Assembly: GCA_947377425.1 (NCBI GenBank)
Contig: CANCFZ010000032.1
Location: 1-15,036 of the forward strand
Source of the DNA: Flavobacteriaceae bacterium
GTDB lineage: Bacteria; Bacteroidota; Bacteroidia; Flavobacteriales; Flavobacteriaceae
Length of the DNA stretch: 15,036 nt
Direction: 5' to 3'
Part shown: in pieces, positions 1-6,846 of the stretch
Layout of the letters: each line of letters opens with the position of its first letter
Position numbering within the stretch: the first letter of the stretch is position 1
Notes under the pieces: generated by a model
The model's input: only the letters and a program-made list of their open reading frames with translations
Database searches by the model: none
Told to the model about the DNA's origin: nothing
Translations under genes and position numbers: made by a program

Positions 1-4
1 AAAA

Positions 5-544
5 ATGTATAAAAAAAATAAATATTACATAGTAACTCTATTTTTAATAAGTTTTATTTATACAATATTAAATTACATAAAATTTCAGGATCTTAACATT
101 TACGAATTTATAGAATTCAAAATTATATTAGTTCTAATATTTCTTGAAACTATGTATTTTTTTCTTTCAAAAAAATATAAATCAGAAAATAAAATAATTA
201 AAATTTCATCAATTATTACAGCTTTAATTATTATTTTATTAAATATAAATTTGAATAATACAATGAATCAAATTAAACTCGAAAATAAAATATTAATTAA
301 TTATAAGCTAATTAACTGTGAGAATATCAAAGCCAAATTTGAACTTGATTTAAAAAATAATGATTTAAAATATTTTTCAGGAGGCCTTTTTAATTCGGAT
401 AAACTGACTCAAAACTTGAACAATTTTAAAATAAAAAATATAAATCAAGGATGTTATATAAATTCAAATTTAAGTTGTTATGATAAATTAATAGAAAATT
501 ATTTGCAAGAAAAACTAAATGTAAAAATTAATGATTTGTATTAA
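5..544 (+). CDS. Hypothetical membrane protein with three predicted helices
   Basis: A 179-residue protein of unknown family. The N-terminus is short and Lys-rich, followed by three hydrophobic stretches at about residues 7-27, 36-55 and 64-84. The rest, about 95 residues, is hydrophilic, Asn/Lys-rich and contains three Cys (one soon after helix 3 and two close to the C-terminus). I recognise no motif or catalytic site. The start at position 5 is plausible because the basic N-terminus directly precedes the first helix, but only four bases of upstream sequence are visible, so an upstream start cannot be excluded. It lies 20 bp before a lipoprotein gene on the same strand, so co-transcription is likely. 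Base composition is extremely AT-rich, even against the genes from 3391 onwards. Confidence 0.6.
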   Translation: MYKKNKYYIVTLFLISFIYTILNYIKFQDLNIYEFIEFKIILVLIFLETMYFFLSKKYKSENKIIKISSIITALIIILLNINLNNTMNQIKLENKILINYKLINCENIKAKFELDLKNNDLKYFSGGLFNSDKLTQNLNNFKIKNINQGCYINSNLSCYDKLIENYLQEKLNVKINDLY

Positions 545-564
545 TTACTAAACAATTAACAAAA

Positions 565-1026
565 ATGAACAAATTAAAAACAATAATTTTTACGATTATC
601 TTTTTAGCATTTGTAAGTTGTAAAGAAGATAATAAAACCGTACAAGAAAAATTAACTATCACAGACTTTAAAGAAGTCCCAAATGAAATTGATGGTTGCT
701 CTTGCTTTTTTTCAGAAACAGAAAAAAAATATAATAGCAACGAATACTTAATAGCTACAAATTTAGATAGTATTGCGTTTGTATCATTAAACAATAAAAT
801 TATTAAACTAAAACTTGTTGAAAAGAAAATAGAACCTAACTCAATTGATAATGAAAATTATACTGCAATTTTTGCGAATAAAAAATATAAAGCAACAATC
901 GAAGTAAAAGAAGATAGAACTAAAAAAAATGCAGACGAAGTTTGGTGGAATATTGGAACAATAAAAGTTGAAGATAAAAATGGAAATCAACAAACAAAAA
1001 AGTTTATTGGAGAATGTGGTTGTTAG
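565..1026 (+). CDS. Putative lipoprotein with paired CxC motifs
   Basis: A 153-residue protein. Residues 1-18 form a type II signal peptide with a basic start and a hydrophobic core, ending in FVSC with Cys19 as the likely lipidated residue. The residues right after it (K-E-D) resemble the charged export signals reported for surface lipoproteins of Bacteroidota, so the mature protein may face outward; this is inference. The mature part has a CxC pair at residues 45/47 and a second CxC at the very C-terminus (151/153), which could form disulfides or bind a metal. The segment after the first pair (about residues 50-140) alternates in a way suggesting beta structure. I do not recognise a named family. 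It follows the membrane protein gene by 20 bp. Confidence 0.7.
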   Translation: MNKLKTIIFTIIFLAFVSCKEDNKTVQEKLTITDFKEVPNEIDGCSCFFSETEKKYNSNEYLIATNLDSIAFVSLNNKIIKLKLVEKKIEPNSIDNENYTAIFANKKYKATIEVKEDRTKKNADEVWWNIGTIKVEDKNGNQQTKKFIGECGC

Positions 1027-1052
1027 ATTTGTTTTATTATTGATTACAGGCT

Positions 1053-1088
1053 TGGATTGTAAATCCGCTATCGGGTTGTTGTTTTTTT
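1053..1088 (+). repeat. Small hairpin and repeat-like segment between two small genes
   Basis: A short perfect dyad (GGATT, 2-3 nt loop, AATCC) is followed by a GC-richer stretch ending in a run of seven T. It could be a weak terminator for the lipoprotein gene, or a piece of a dispersed intergenic repeat, since the sequence contrasts in composition with its very AT-rich surroundings. Arms are only about 5 bp, so either reading is tentative. Confidence 0.25.
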
Positions 1089-1104
1089 AAATGAAGAATC
1101 ACAA

Positions 1105-1665
1105 ATGAAAATATATGATACGATTAAGGAAATAATAGATGTAAATATATTTTACTGTCTAATTCCATTATTGATTTTTATAATTTTTGTTGAAATATTT
1201 TTTAAAAACAGATTTAAAACCAAGCAAGTACTAAACTTAGTTAGATGGTTTATTATATCATATTTTATAATTGGCTTTGTTCATTATATGATTGGACTAG
1301 CATTTTTTCCTAAAGAGTTTGCCTTTTTAAATCGCGCTACCGGACCATATAAGTTTGCTTATTGGCTAATGTTTTTTTTAGCAGCCATAGTACCGTTTAC
1401 ATTGTTTTACAAAAAGTTAGCACTAAAACCATTTTACCTAATATTCATCATACTAAATATGAAAATTGGATGGTACTTTGAGCGTTTTGTAATAATTGTA
1501 ACGAGTTATCATAGCGATTATTCTCCTTATAATGATAGTTCTGATTTGTTAACTAGTTGGATGAAAGCAATTCTGATGCAAACTTTACAAGGTTTCATTT
1601 TAGCAATTATAGTACTTGGTTTTTTTGAATTTATAGAAAAAAGAAAAGCAACACACAACAATTGA
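1105..1665 (+). CDS. Five-helix membrane protein resembling the C-terminal part of ActC/NrfD
   Basis: A 186-residue membrane protein with about five hydrophobic helices (near residues 15-33, 45-68, 85-105, 110-133 and 155-177). Two segments strongly recall the ActC/NrfD-type subunit of alternative complex III: FLNRATGPYKFAYW at about residues 73-86, matching the family's N-R-x-x-G-P-Y-x-x-x-Y-W pattern, and ERFVIIVTSYHSDYSP at about 127-142, matching its E-R-F-V-x-x-V-T-S-L-x-R-D-x-x-P-S pattern. In the family these regions lie near the quinol site (family knowledge). ActC is more than twice this length and sits in an act operon with cytochrome subunits, none of which is here. It therefore looks like a diverged stand-alone half-domain of unknown function. 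No clear promoter of its own is visible. Confidence 0.7.
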   Translation: MKIYDTIKEIIDVNIFYCLIPLLIFIIFVEIFFKNRFKTKQVLNLVRWFIISYFIIGFVHYMIGLAFFPKEFAFLNRATGPYKFAYWLMFFLAAIVPFTLFYKKLALKPFYLIFIILNMKIGWYFERFVIIVTSYHSDYSPYNDSSDLLTSWMKAILMQTLQGFILAIIVLGFFEFIEKRKATHNN

Positions 1666-1693
1666 GCAAAGTCTGAATATCAAAATGTATTTT

Positions 1694-2572
1694 TTAATCC
1701 TTCATTAATACGGTCATTTCAACCATTAAATTAGCCATTTTAGTTTTTGTCCGGTCATAATTATGAGGCATATACCAGCCTTTATTTCTATAATTATTCC
1801 ATGTTTGTTCGCTATCTTCATTATAGGTAAGCCTTAAGCCAGGTCCAATTTTATCTCCTTTTTTTGATGTATTATTTTCATCAATCAATTCAATACCAAC
1901 ACACACACCGTCTTCAAGAAAAGGAATTTTCATTTTTTTTAAATCCAAAACATACTGATAGGTTTTGTTTTTAGGACTAATAATAATATCTTCCTTTAAA
2001 AGATTTTCATCGGGTTTGTTTTCAGTTTTATTGTAGGAATAGATCTTAATTCTAAACTTTGCAATAAAAGTTGCAGTTGTATTATTTCTAAAATAGAATT
2101 TTATAGATTTAATTCTGCCAAGCTCTTGCTTTTCGTTTTTTATTAAATAAGCTATCTCTTGTCCAATAAGATAAAATGAATTTATATTTCCTTCTCTTTT
2201 TTCTGATAATACATGTTTTTTGGTGTAATTAATTTTATGCTGTGCTATTATAACTTCTTCAAGTTTATTTTCTTGAGAAGATAAATTAATGACTAAATTA
2301 TAATTTTTATTTTCTGTAAATTGATTTAATTTAAAATATCTTGATTTATAACCAATATAAGATACCTTGATAGAATCTTTTAAATGTCCTTTTAAATTAA
2401 GAAAATAGTCGCCATTCAAGTTAGAATTAGTACCACTAAAACCCATCGTAAAAGTTATATTTGCTAGTGGCAATTTTTCGCCAGTTAAACTATCTTTTAT
2501 CGAACCAACCAATGATTGACCTATAGCTAAAGAAGGGATTGTTGTAATTAAAAAATAGAGTAGTCTTTTCAT
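1694..2572 (-). CDS. Secreted CarboxypepD_reg-like domain protein
   Basis: A 292-residue exported protein. Residues 1-18 are a signal peptide cleaved after AIG before Gln19. Residues 20 to about 100 have the pattern of the carboxypeptidase-regulatory-like (Ig-like) domain common in Bacteroidota outer-membrane proteins: G-S-I-K-D-S-L-T-G-E-K-L-P-L-A-N, then a G-x-Y-F core and a final V-S-Y-I-G-Y strand. A linker (about 100-130) leads to a C-terminal region of about 160 residues rich in beta strands and aromatics that I do not recognise. It lacks a TonB-dependent receptor barrel, so it is not a SusC-type transporter; it is more likely a periplasmic or surface protein with an adhesion or scaffold role. 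It converges with the ActC-like gene, with only 28 bp between the two ends. Confidence 0.7.
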   Translation of the reverse strand: MKRLLYFLITTIPSLAIGQSLVGSIKDSLTGEKLPLANITFTMGFSGTNSNLNGDYFLNLKGHLKDSIKVSYIGYKSRYFKLNQFTENKNYNLVINLSSQENKLEEVIIAQHKINYTKKHVLSEKREGNINSFYLIGQEIAYLIKNEKQELGRIKSIKFYFRNNTTATFIAKFRIKIYSYNKTENKPDENLLKEDIIISPKNKTYQYVLDLKKMKIPFLEDGVCVGIELIDENNTSKKGDKIGPGLRLTYNEDSEQTWNNYRNKGWYMPHNYDRTKTKMANLMVEMTVLMKD

Positions 2573-2635
2573 GTGTAAAACATAGTAGTTGTTTAAATTT
2601 TTTAGATGTTAATTGTTTAAACTACTTCAATAAAA

Positions 2636-2643
2636 CAAATCTA
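2636..2643 (-). promoter_or_regulatory. Promoter -7 box (TAnnTTTG) for the CarboxypepD_reg-like gene
   Basis: Read on the minus strand the sequence is TAGATTTG, an exact match to the Bacteroidota -7 consensus TAnnTTTG. It lies about 63 bp upstream of the start codon at 2572, leaving a leader of roughly 55-60 nt. No good TTG element is visible at the usual distance upstream, so the assignment rests on one box. Confidence 0.4.
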
Positions 2644-2687
2644 CTAATAAAGTCTATGCTTAGGGCTTTTTTAGTAAGTAATTAAAT

Positions 2688-2709
2688 TTGAAAGTTTTTT
2701 AACTTTCAA
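2688..2709. repeat. Perfect 9-bp inverted repeat with T4 loop
   Basis: TTGAAAGTT is followed by four T and then its exact reverse complement AACTTTCAA. It lies about 160 bp upstream of the InsA-like gene and about 115 bp upstream of the divergent gene. It could be an operator or a transcribed hairpin; it is too AT-rich to be a convincing terminator. Confidence 0.4.
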
Positions 2710-2846
2710 TAGATTAAAAAAGGAGTGTTTCTCTTGAAAGCATCCAAAAATGCGATTTACACAATTATTACTCACTAAAATTAGGGACTATGTAATTTAA
2801 AGCTAAAAAAAATAAATAAAATGTTTTTATATAATTGCTAAATTAG

Positions 2847-2854
2847 TATATTTA
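2847..2854 (+). promoter_or_regulatory. Possible -7 box for the InsA-like gene
   Basis: TATATTTA matches seven of eight positions of TAnnTTTG, ending in A rather than G. It is 16 bp from the start codon at 2871, implying a very short leader. No TTG element stands at the expected distance. The tract is AT-rich, so a chance match is possible. Confidence 0.2.
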
Positions 2855-2870
2855 TGCAAAATATATATAT

Positions 2871-3290
2871 ATGGAGATTTTAGCATGTCCAAAATGCCAA
2901 AGTGACAACATTGTAAAAAGCGGTGTTATCAAAGATAGACAAAGGTATTTATGTAAAAAATGCAATTACTATTTTACCGTCAATAAGTTGGGCAAAAAGA
3001 TAGATAGTTACTATGTCACTAAGGCATTACAGCTTTTTCTTGAGGGACTTAGTTTTAGAGAAATAGAACGCATTATAGGCGTGTCACACGTTACTGTTAG
3101 CAATTGGGTAAAGGAATATAAAGTCACTAAACCCAATCATACTGATTATCATCCTACCTATAAGATATATAATCACTTAGAACTGGTAGAATTTTTAAAA
3201 AACAAAGACCAACTCAAAGGCGCAGGAATGATTATTACGGAACTAGGCGATAAGTTTATGTTAATAAAATGGGAACGTTTTAAAGATTAA
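2871..3290 (+). CDS. IS1 InsA-like zinc-ribbon/HTH protein, no catalytic domain; candidate regulator
   Basis: A 139-residue protein. Residues 6-31 form a zinc ribbon (C6-x2-C9 and C28-x2-C31) of the type at the N-terminus of IS1/IS1595 transposases. Residues about 52-83 form a helix-turn-helix with the core LSFREIERIIGVSHVTVSNW, as in IS1 InsA. After about residue 90 a short unique tail follows (KGAGMIITELGDKFMLIKW near the end) in place of the DDE nuclease (InsB). No InsB frame follows; the porin starts 100 bp downstream. It is therefore either an IS remnant or, more likely given the intact frame and tidy C-terminus, a domesticated DNA-binding protein. Its place just before the porin/symporter unit makes a regulatory role plausible, but this is inference. 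The start ATG lies in an AT-dinucleotide run. Confidence 0.75.
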   Translation: MEILACPKCQSDNIVKSGVIKDRQRYLCKKCNYYFTVNKLGKKIDSYYVTKALQLFLEGLSFREIERIIGVSHVTVSNWVKEYKVTKPNHTDYHPTYKIYNHLELVEFLKNKDQLKGAGMIITELGDKFMLIKWERFKD

Positions 3291-3390
3291 CTATATACTT
3301 TACACATATATATATCATAATTTTTTTCATTGATAAAAATTAAGAATTTGGTCAAACAAAATTACAAATCAAACCAAAAATTTAAACCTT

Positions 3391-4677
3391 ATGAAAAAAA
3401 TTATTATGTTATCTTTTGTAGCTTTCTCTTTTATAGGAAATGCACAAACGACTACGCCAGCTGCTACAACAGCACTAGCAGAAAAAGAGTGGGATGTAAG
3501 TATGTATGGTTTTATTAGAACCGATTATATTTATGATTCACGTAAATCAGCAACAGTAAGAGAAAGTCAATTAAATCTTTATCCATTGGATGCTCCAGCA
3601 GCAGGTGATGATTTTAACAAAGTAAGTTCTTCTAACTTTTTGTCTGTAGTTTCAAGATTAGGAGCAAAAGTTAAAGGACCAAACGTTTGGGGTGCCAAAA
3701 TGAGTGGAACTTTAGAAGGTGATTTCTACGGAAATACAGAAGCTACAATTGGAACATTCCGTCTTAGACATGCTTTTGTTACTATGGATTGGTCTAAAAC
3801 ACAATTAACAATGGGACAAACTTGGTATCCAACGTTTATTCCCGAGGTGTTTCCTGGAGTAGCTAACTTTAACACAGGAATAATGTTCAATCCGTTTGGA
3901 TGGGCAACACAAGTAAAATTGAAACACAACTTAACTAAAGAATTATCTTTTGCTTTAACCGCTTATAAAGAAAGAGAGTTTGCCGCAACTACGTCTACTA
4001 TAGGAACCCAAAATTCAGCTTCAATTAATTCTTCATTACCAACATTTCACGGACAATTTCAATTCAAAAATAAAAATTGGATTGCAGGTGTAGGAGCAGA
4101 GTACAAATCATTGCAACCGCTTACTGATTTTACTTTAGCACCATCTGGAACAAAAGTATTGACTTCAGAAAAAGTAAACAGTACTTCAGTAATGGGATAT
4201 TTTAAATATTCTAACGATAAATTTTCACTTAAAGCTTATGGAATATCAGGTTCTAATTTACAAAGTTTAGTTATGATAGGTGGATTTGTAGGGTATACAG
4301 CAGCGAATCAAGTTGAGCATTATGAAGCTACTAAAACCAACGCATTTTGGTTGGACTTAGCTAGTAATGGAAAAAAAATAGCTCCAGGTTTATTCTTTGG
4401 ATATACATCTAATGCTGGAACAGGAACAACTGCTGCAGCTGGTGATGCCGTTAAATACTACATGAGAGGTTTCTCTGGAACTAGAGTTATTGACAACGTA
4501 ATGAGAATCTCAGGTAGAGTAGATTTCAAACAAAATAAATTTAGAGTAACTCCAGAAATAGAATATACAGCTGCTAAATGGGGTGATTTCAATACTAACG
4601 GAGATGGAACAGCCGATTTGAACACAAGAAATGTTTCAAATGTGAGAGTAATGGTTTCATGCGCATATTCATTCTAA
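3391..4677 (+). CDS. Outer-membrane porin (beta-barrel), likely for small carboxylates
   Basis: A 428-residue exported protein. Residues 1-18 form a signal peptide with a predicted cut after GNA before Gln19. The mature chain has the alternating hydrophobic/aromatic strands of a beta-barrel, for example the opening strand WDVSMYGFIRTDYIY, later YGNTEATIGTFRLRHAFVTM and LTMGQTWYPTF, and it ends in a strand with C-terminal Phe (MVSCAYSF), as outer-membrane proteins do. It resembles the DcaP-like/porin group annotated in Flavobacteria. The substrate cannot be read from sequence; the MHS symporter 25 bp downstream and the acyl-CoA synthetases further on suggest acetate, propionate or similar acids (inference). 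Its leader (3291-3390) is A-rich with no clear promoter box. Codon use is more GC-rich and regular than in the small genes at the window start, typical of a highly expressed gene. Confidence 0.85.
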   Translation: MKKIIMLSFVAFSFIGNAQTTTPAATTALAEKEWDVSMYGFIRTDYIYDSRKSATVRESQLNLYPLDAPAAGDDFNKVSSSNFLSVVSRLGAKVKGPNVWGAKMSGTLEGDFYGNTEATIGTFRLRHAFVTMDWSKTQLTMGQTWYPTFIPEVFPGVANFNTGIMFNPFGWATQVKLKHNLTKELSFALTAYKEREFAATTSTIGTQNSASINSSLPTFHGQFQFKNKNWIAGVGAEYKSLQPLTDFTLAPSGTKVLTSEKVNSTSVMGYFKYSNDKFSLKAYGISGSNLQSLVMIGGFVGYTAANQVEHYEATKTNAFWLDLASNGKKIAPGLFFGYTSNAGTGTTAAAGDAVKYYMRGFSGTRVIDNVMRISGRVDFKQNKFRVTPEIEYTAAKWGDFNTNGDGTADLNTRNVSNVRVMVSCAYSF

Positions 4678-4702
4678 TAATCAACCAACTAAAAATAAAA
4701 AT

Positions 4703-6499
4703 ATGAGCGATAAATCAACAAAAGGAATTTGGAAAGTTATTTCGGCTTCCTCATTAGGAACGATGATAGAATGGTATGATTTCTACATCTTCGGAAGTTT
4801 AGCAGTAGTATTATCTACTAAGTTTTTTCCATCAGATAACCCAACAGCGGCATTTTTATCTACGCTTGCAACCTTTGCAGCAGGTTTCGTTGTGCGTCCA
4901 TTCGGAGCTTTATTCTTCGGTAGATTAGGCGATTTAATTGGAAGAAAATATACCTTCATGGTAACCTTAGTTTTAATGGGTGGAGCAACATTTATGATAG
5001 GTTGTATTCCGAGTTATGAAACTATTGGTTTTATGGCGCCATTGTTAGTGTTATTGCTTCGTTTGCTTCAAGGTTTGGCTTTGGGTGGCGAATATGGAGG
5101 AGCAGCAACGTATGTAGCAGAACACGCACCAAAAGGACAAAGAGGTTACTGGACATCATGGATTCAAACCACTGCAACAGTAGGTTTATTCATTTCGTTG
5201 ATGGTTATCTTAATCACTAAAGGAGTATTGTCTAAAGAAGAATTTGATGCTTGGGGATGGAGAGTTCCGTTTTGGGTTTCTATCATTATGGTATTTGTTT
5301 CGTATTTGATTCGTAAAAATATGGATGAATCTCCTGTATTTGCAAAAGCTAAAGCCGAAGGTAAAACCAGTGTAAACCCATTGAAAGAAAGTTTTGGTAA
5401 CAAACTGAACTTAAAATTTGTTTTATTAGCTTTATTTGGAGCTACAATGGGGCAAGGAGTGGTTTGGTACACAGGACAATTTTATGCCATGAGTTTCATG
5501 AAAACGGTACAAAGCATTGATTCTTCACAAGTAGATATGTTATTGGGAATTGCCTTGTTATTTGGAACGCCTTTCTTCGTATTCTTTGGTTGGTTGAGTG
5601 ATAAAATAGGTAGAAAAACTATCATGATGACTGGAATGTTATTGGCAATTTTCTTATACCGTCCAATTTATCGTCAGATGTATCATTTGACTGATGCTAA
5701 AGAAATGGCTAAAAAAGATATTACTATTGTAAAAGACAGTTGTAAAGCAATTGGTTCGTATGTTGCAACAGTAAAAACTGAAGCCGACAAAAAAGATCCA
5801 ACAATAAAAAACACAAAAATATTTGTTGATTTCAAAACCGATTCATTGTATTCTAACGGAGCAAAATTTCATTATACTAAAACGGATACATTATATTTAG
5901 CTAAAGAATTGGCTTATGATGCAAAAGCTGCTGCTAAAAATGAAACTTGGATTAAATTTGATTCAAAAGATAAAGCTGGAGTAGTTGTGCACAATGTTGT
6001 AAAAGTTAAAAATGACTTGAAACCAGATGAAAAACCAATGAAAGTGGATACGCTTCAAACATTAGCATTAAAAGAATTTATAAGTGGAGAAGCTAAAGAC
6101 AAATCACATAGTAATGGAATTAGCGTTAAACCAAATGTAGCAGTTATAAAAAACATTACCAACGATGTTAGATGGTCGTTGATTTTCTTAATATTTATTC
6201 AAGTATTGTTTGTAACGATGGTTTATGGACCAATTGCAGCTTTCTTAGTAGAAATGTTTCCAGTAAAAATTAGATATACTTCAATGTCGTTACCTTATCA
6301 CGTTGGAAATGGTATCTTTGGTGGATTGCTACCTGCAATTTCAACCTACTTGGTAACTACAGCAAAAGGAACAGGACCAACACCATTAAATCCGGAGTTT
6401 TATTTAGAAGGATTGTGGTATCCAATTATCATTGCAGCCATTTGTTTTGTAATTGGAATGATTTACATCAACAAAAAAAATAATACACTTCACGACTAA
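4703..6499 (+). CDS. MFS transporter, metabolite:H+ symporter (MHS) type, with a large soluble insertion
   Basis: A 598-residue inner-membrane transporter. The N-terminal EWYDFYIFG (about 23-31) and the loop 2-3 signature GRLGDLIGRK (73-82) mark the MHS branch of the major facilitator superfamily, whose members move organic acids, betaine or proline with protons. The second-half copy of the loop motif is GWLSDKIGRK (296-305). The helix bundle is interrupted from about residue 320 to 488 by some 165 mostly polar, Lys/Asp-rich residues; transmembrane helices resume at VRWSLIFLIF, followed by VYGPIAAFLVEMFPVKIRY. Typical MHS proteins have about 420-550 residues, so the insertion explains the extra length. 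It lies 25 bp after the porin and 11 bp before a small membrane protein, so these form one unit. Substrate is inferred from context as acetate, propionate or a related acid. Confidence 0.85.
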   Translation: MSDKSTKGIWKVISASSLGTMIEWYDFYIFGSLAVVLSTKFFPSDNPTAAFLSTLATFAAGFVVRPFGALFFGRLGDLIGRKYTFMVTLVLMGGATFMIGCIPSYETIGFMAPLLVLLLRLLQGLALGGEYGGAATYVAEHAPKGQRGYWTSWIQTTATVGLFISLMVILITKGVLSKEEFDAWGWRVPFWVSIIMVFVSYLIRKNMDESPVFAKAKAEGKTSVNPLKESFGNKLNLKFVLLALFGATMGQGVVWYTGQFYAMSFMKTVQSIDSSQVDMLLGIALLFGTPFFVFFGWLSDKIGRKTIMMTGMLLAIFLYRPIYRQMYHLTDAKEMAKKDITIVKDSCKAIGSYVATVKTEADKKDPTIKNTKIFVDFKTDSLYSNGAKFHYTKTDTLYLAKELAYDAKAAAKNETWIKFDSKDKAGVVVHNVVKVKNDLKPDEKPMKVDTLQTLALKEFISGEAKDKSHSNGISVKPNVAVIKNITNDVRWSLIFLIFIQVLFVTMVYGPIAAFLVEMFPVKIRYTSMSLPYHVGNGIFGGLLPAISTYLVTTAKGTGPTPLNPEFYLEGLWYPIIIAAICFVIGMIYINKKNNTLHD

Positions 6500-6510
6500 T
6501 ACATAAAATT

Positions 6511-6729
6511 ATGATGAACGCAATAAAAAAATACATAGGAATACTTTGGATTGCTTTGGCAGCTGTAGTTGCTTACTATTCCATCGGAATATTTGGAGGT
6601 AAATTAACCTCAGGAAAACAAGATGATTTAGTATTCGGAATCATTATCTTCTTTGTGTTACTTCCATTAGTAGTAACAGGTTTAACCATTTTTGGATGGT
6701 ATGCCATGACCAATGAATACGAAGATTAA
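6511..6729 (+). CDS. Small two-helix membrane protein (DUF6814-like), partner of the MFS transporter
   Basis: A 72-residue protein with two hydrophobic helices (about 8-28 and 41-64), joined by a short polar loop with GGKLTSGKQDD, and an acidic C-terminus (NEYED). It resembles the short Bacteroidota family called DUF6814, assigned here from memory. The start could be either of the two adjacent Met codons; I keep the first. The gene sits 11 bp after the symporter and just before a terminator, so it is the last gene of the porin-transporter unit. The arrangement suggests a small subunit or stabiliser of the transporter, but no function is proven. Confidence 0.7.
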   Translation: MMNAIKKYIGILWIALAAVVAYYSIGIFGGKLTSGKQDDLVFGIIIFFVLLPLVVTGLTIFGWYAMTNEYED

Positions 6730-6750
6730 GTATTGGATTTAGTTAACTTG

Positions 6751-6787
6751 AAAGCTCTTATTTTACATAAGGGCTTTTGGGTTTTTA
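6751..6787 (+). terminator. Rho-independent terminator after the porin-transporter unit
   Basis: An 11-bp stem (6751-6761 with 6767-6777, one T-G wobble) closes a 5-nt loop and is followed by a T-rich tract (TTTTGGGTTTTTA). It lies 22 bp after the small membrane protein gene and ends the unit that begins with the porin. Confidence 0.75.
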
Positions 6788-6824
6788 TAAAATAACTAAC
6801 ATTTTATTCCATTTATATAAAAAA

Positions 6825-6839
6825 TATGTAATTTGGAGC
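6825..6839 (+). promoter_or_regulatory. TATGTAATTTGGAGC element upstream of the sensor-kinase unit
   Basis: The element contains TAATTTG, close to TAnnTTTG with one base fewer between the parts, so it may be the -7 box of the sensor-kinase unit, about 45 bp from the start codon at 6880. The same string with two differences occurs at 2789-2803, upstream of the InsA-like gene. A shared regulatory site is possible, but the sequence is short and AT-rich. Confidence 0.3.
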
Positions 6840-6846
6840 AAAAATA

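Larger units (their letters stand above)
2573..2870. other. Divergent intergenic region with dyads
   Basis: About 300 bp between two divergently transcribed genes with no coding sequence I can support. It contains a promoter-like box for the minus-strand gene (2636-2643), a weak GC-containing hairpin followed by six T (about 2649-2671), a perfect dyad at 2688-2709, a copy of a TATGTAATTT element at 2789-2803 and an AT-dinucleotide run directly before the plus-strand start. The density of dyads suggests regulatory DNA. Confidence 0.5.

Noticed and set aside
528..794. Minus-strand open frame over the lipoprotein gene
   Set aside because: It is antisense to a gene with a clear signal peptide and Cys anchor, and its translation shows no family features.
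2649..2671. Hairpin followed by T run as a terminator
   Set aside because: The stem needs two G-T wobbles, and there is no upstream plus-strand gene for it to end; kept only as a note in the intergenic entry.
2858..3316. AT-dinucleotide runs on both sides of the InsA-like gene as possible IS ends
   Set aside because: They are low-complexity, self-complementary by nature, and do not resemble IS1 terminal repeats; no target duplication is seen.
3330..3518. Short plus-strand frame overlapping the porin start
   Set aside because: It runs through the porin signal peptide in another frame and encodes no recognisable motif.
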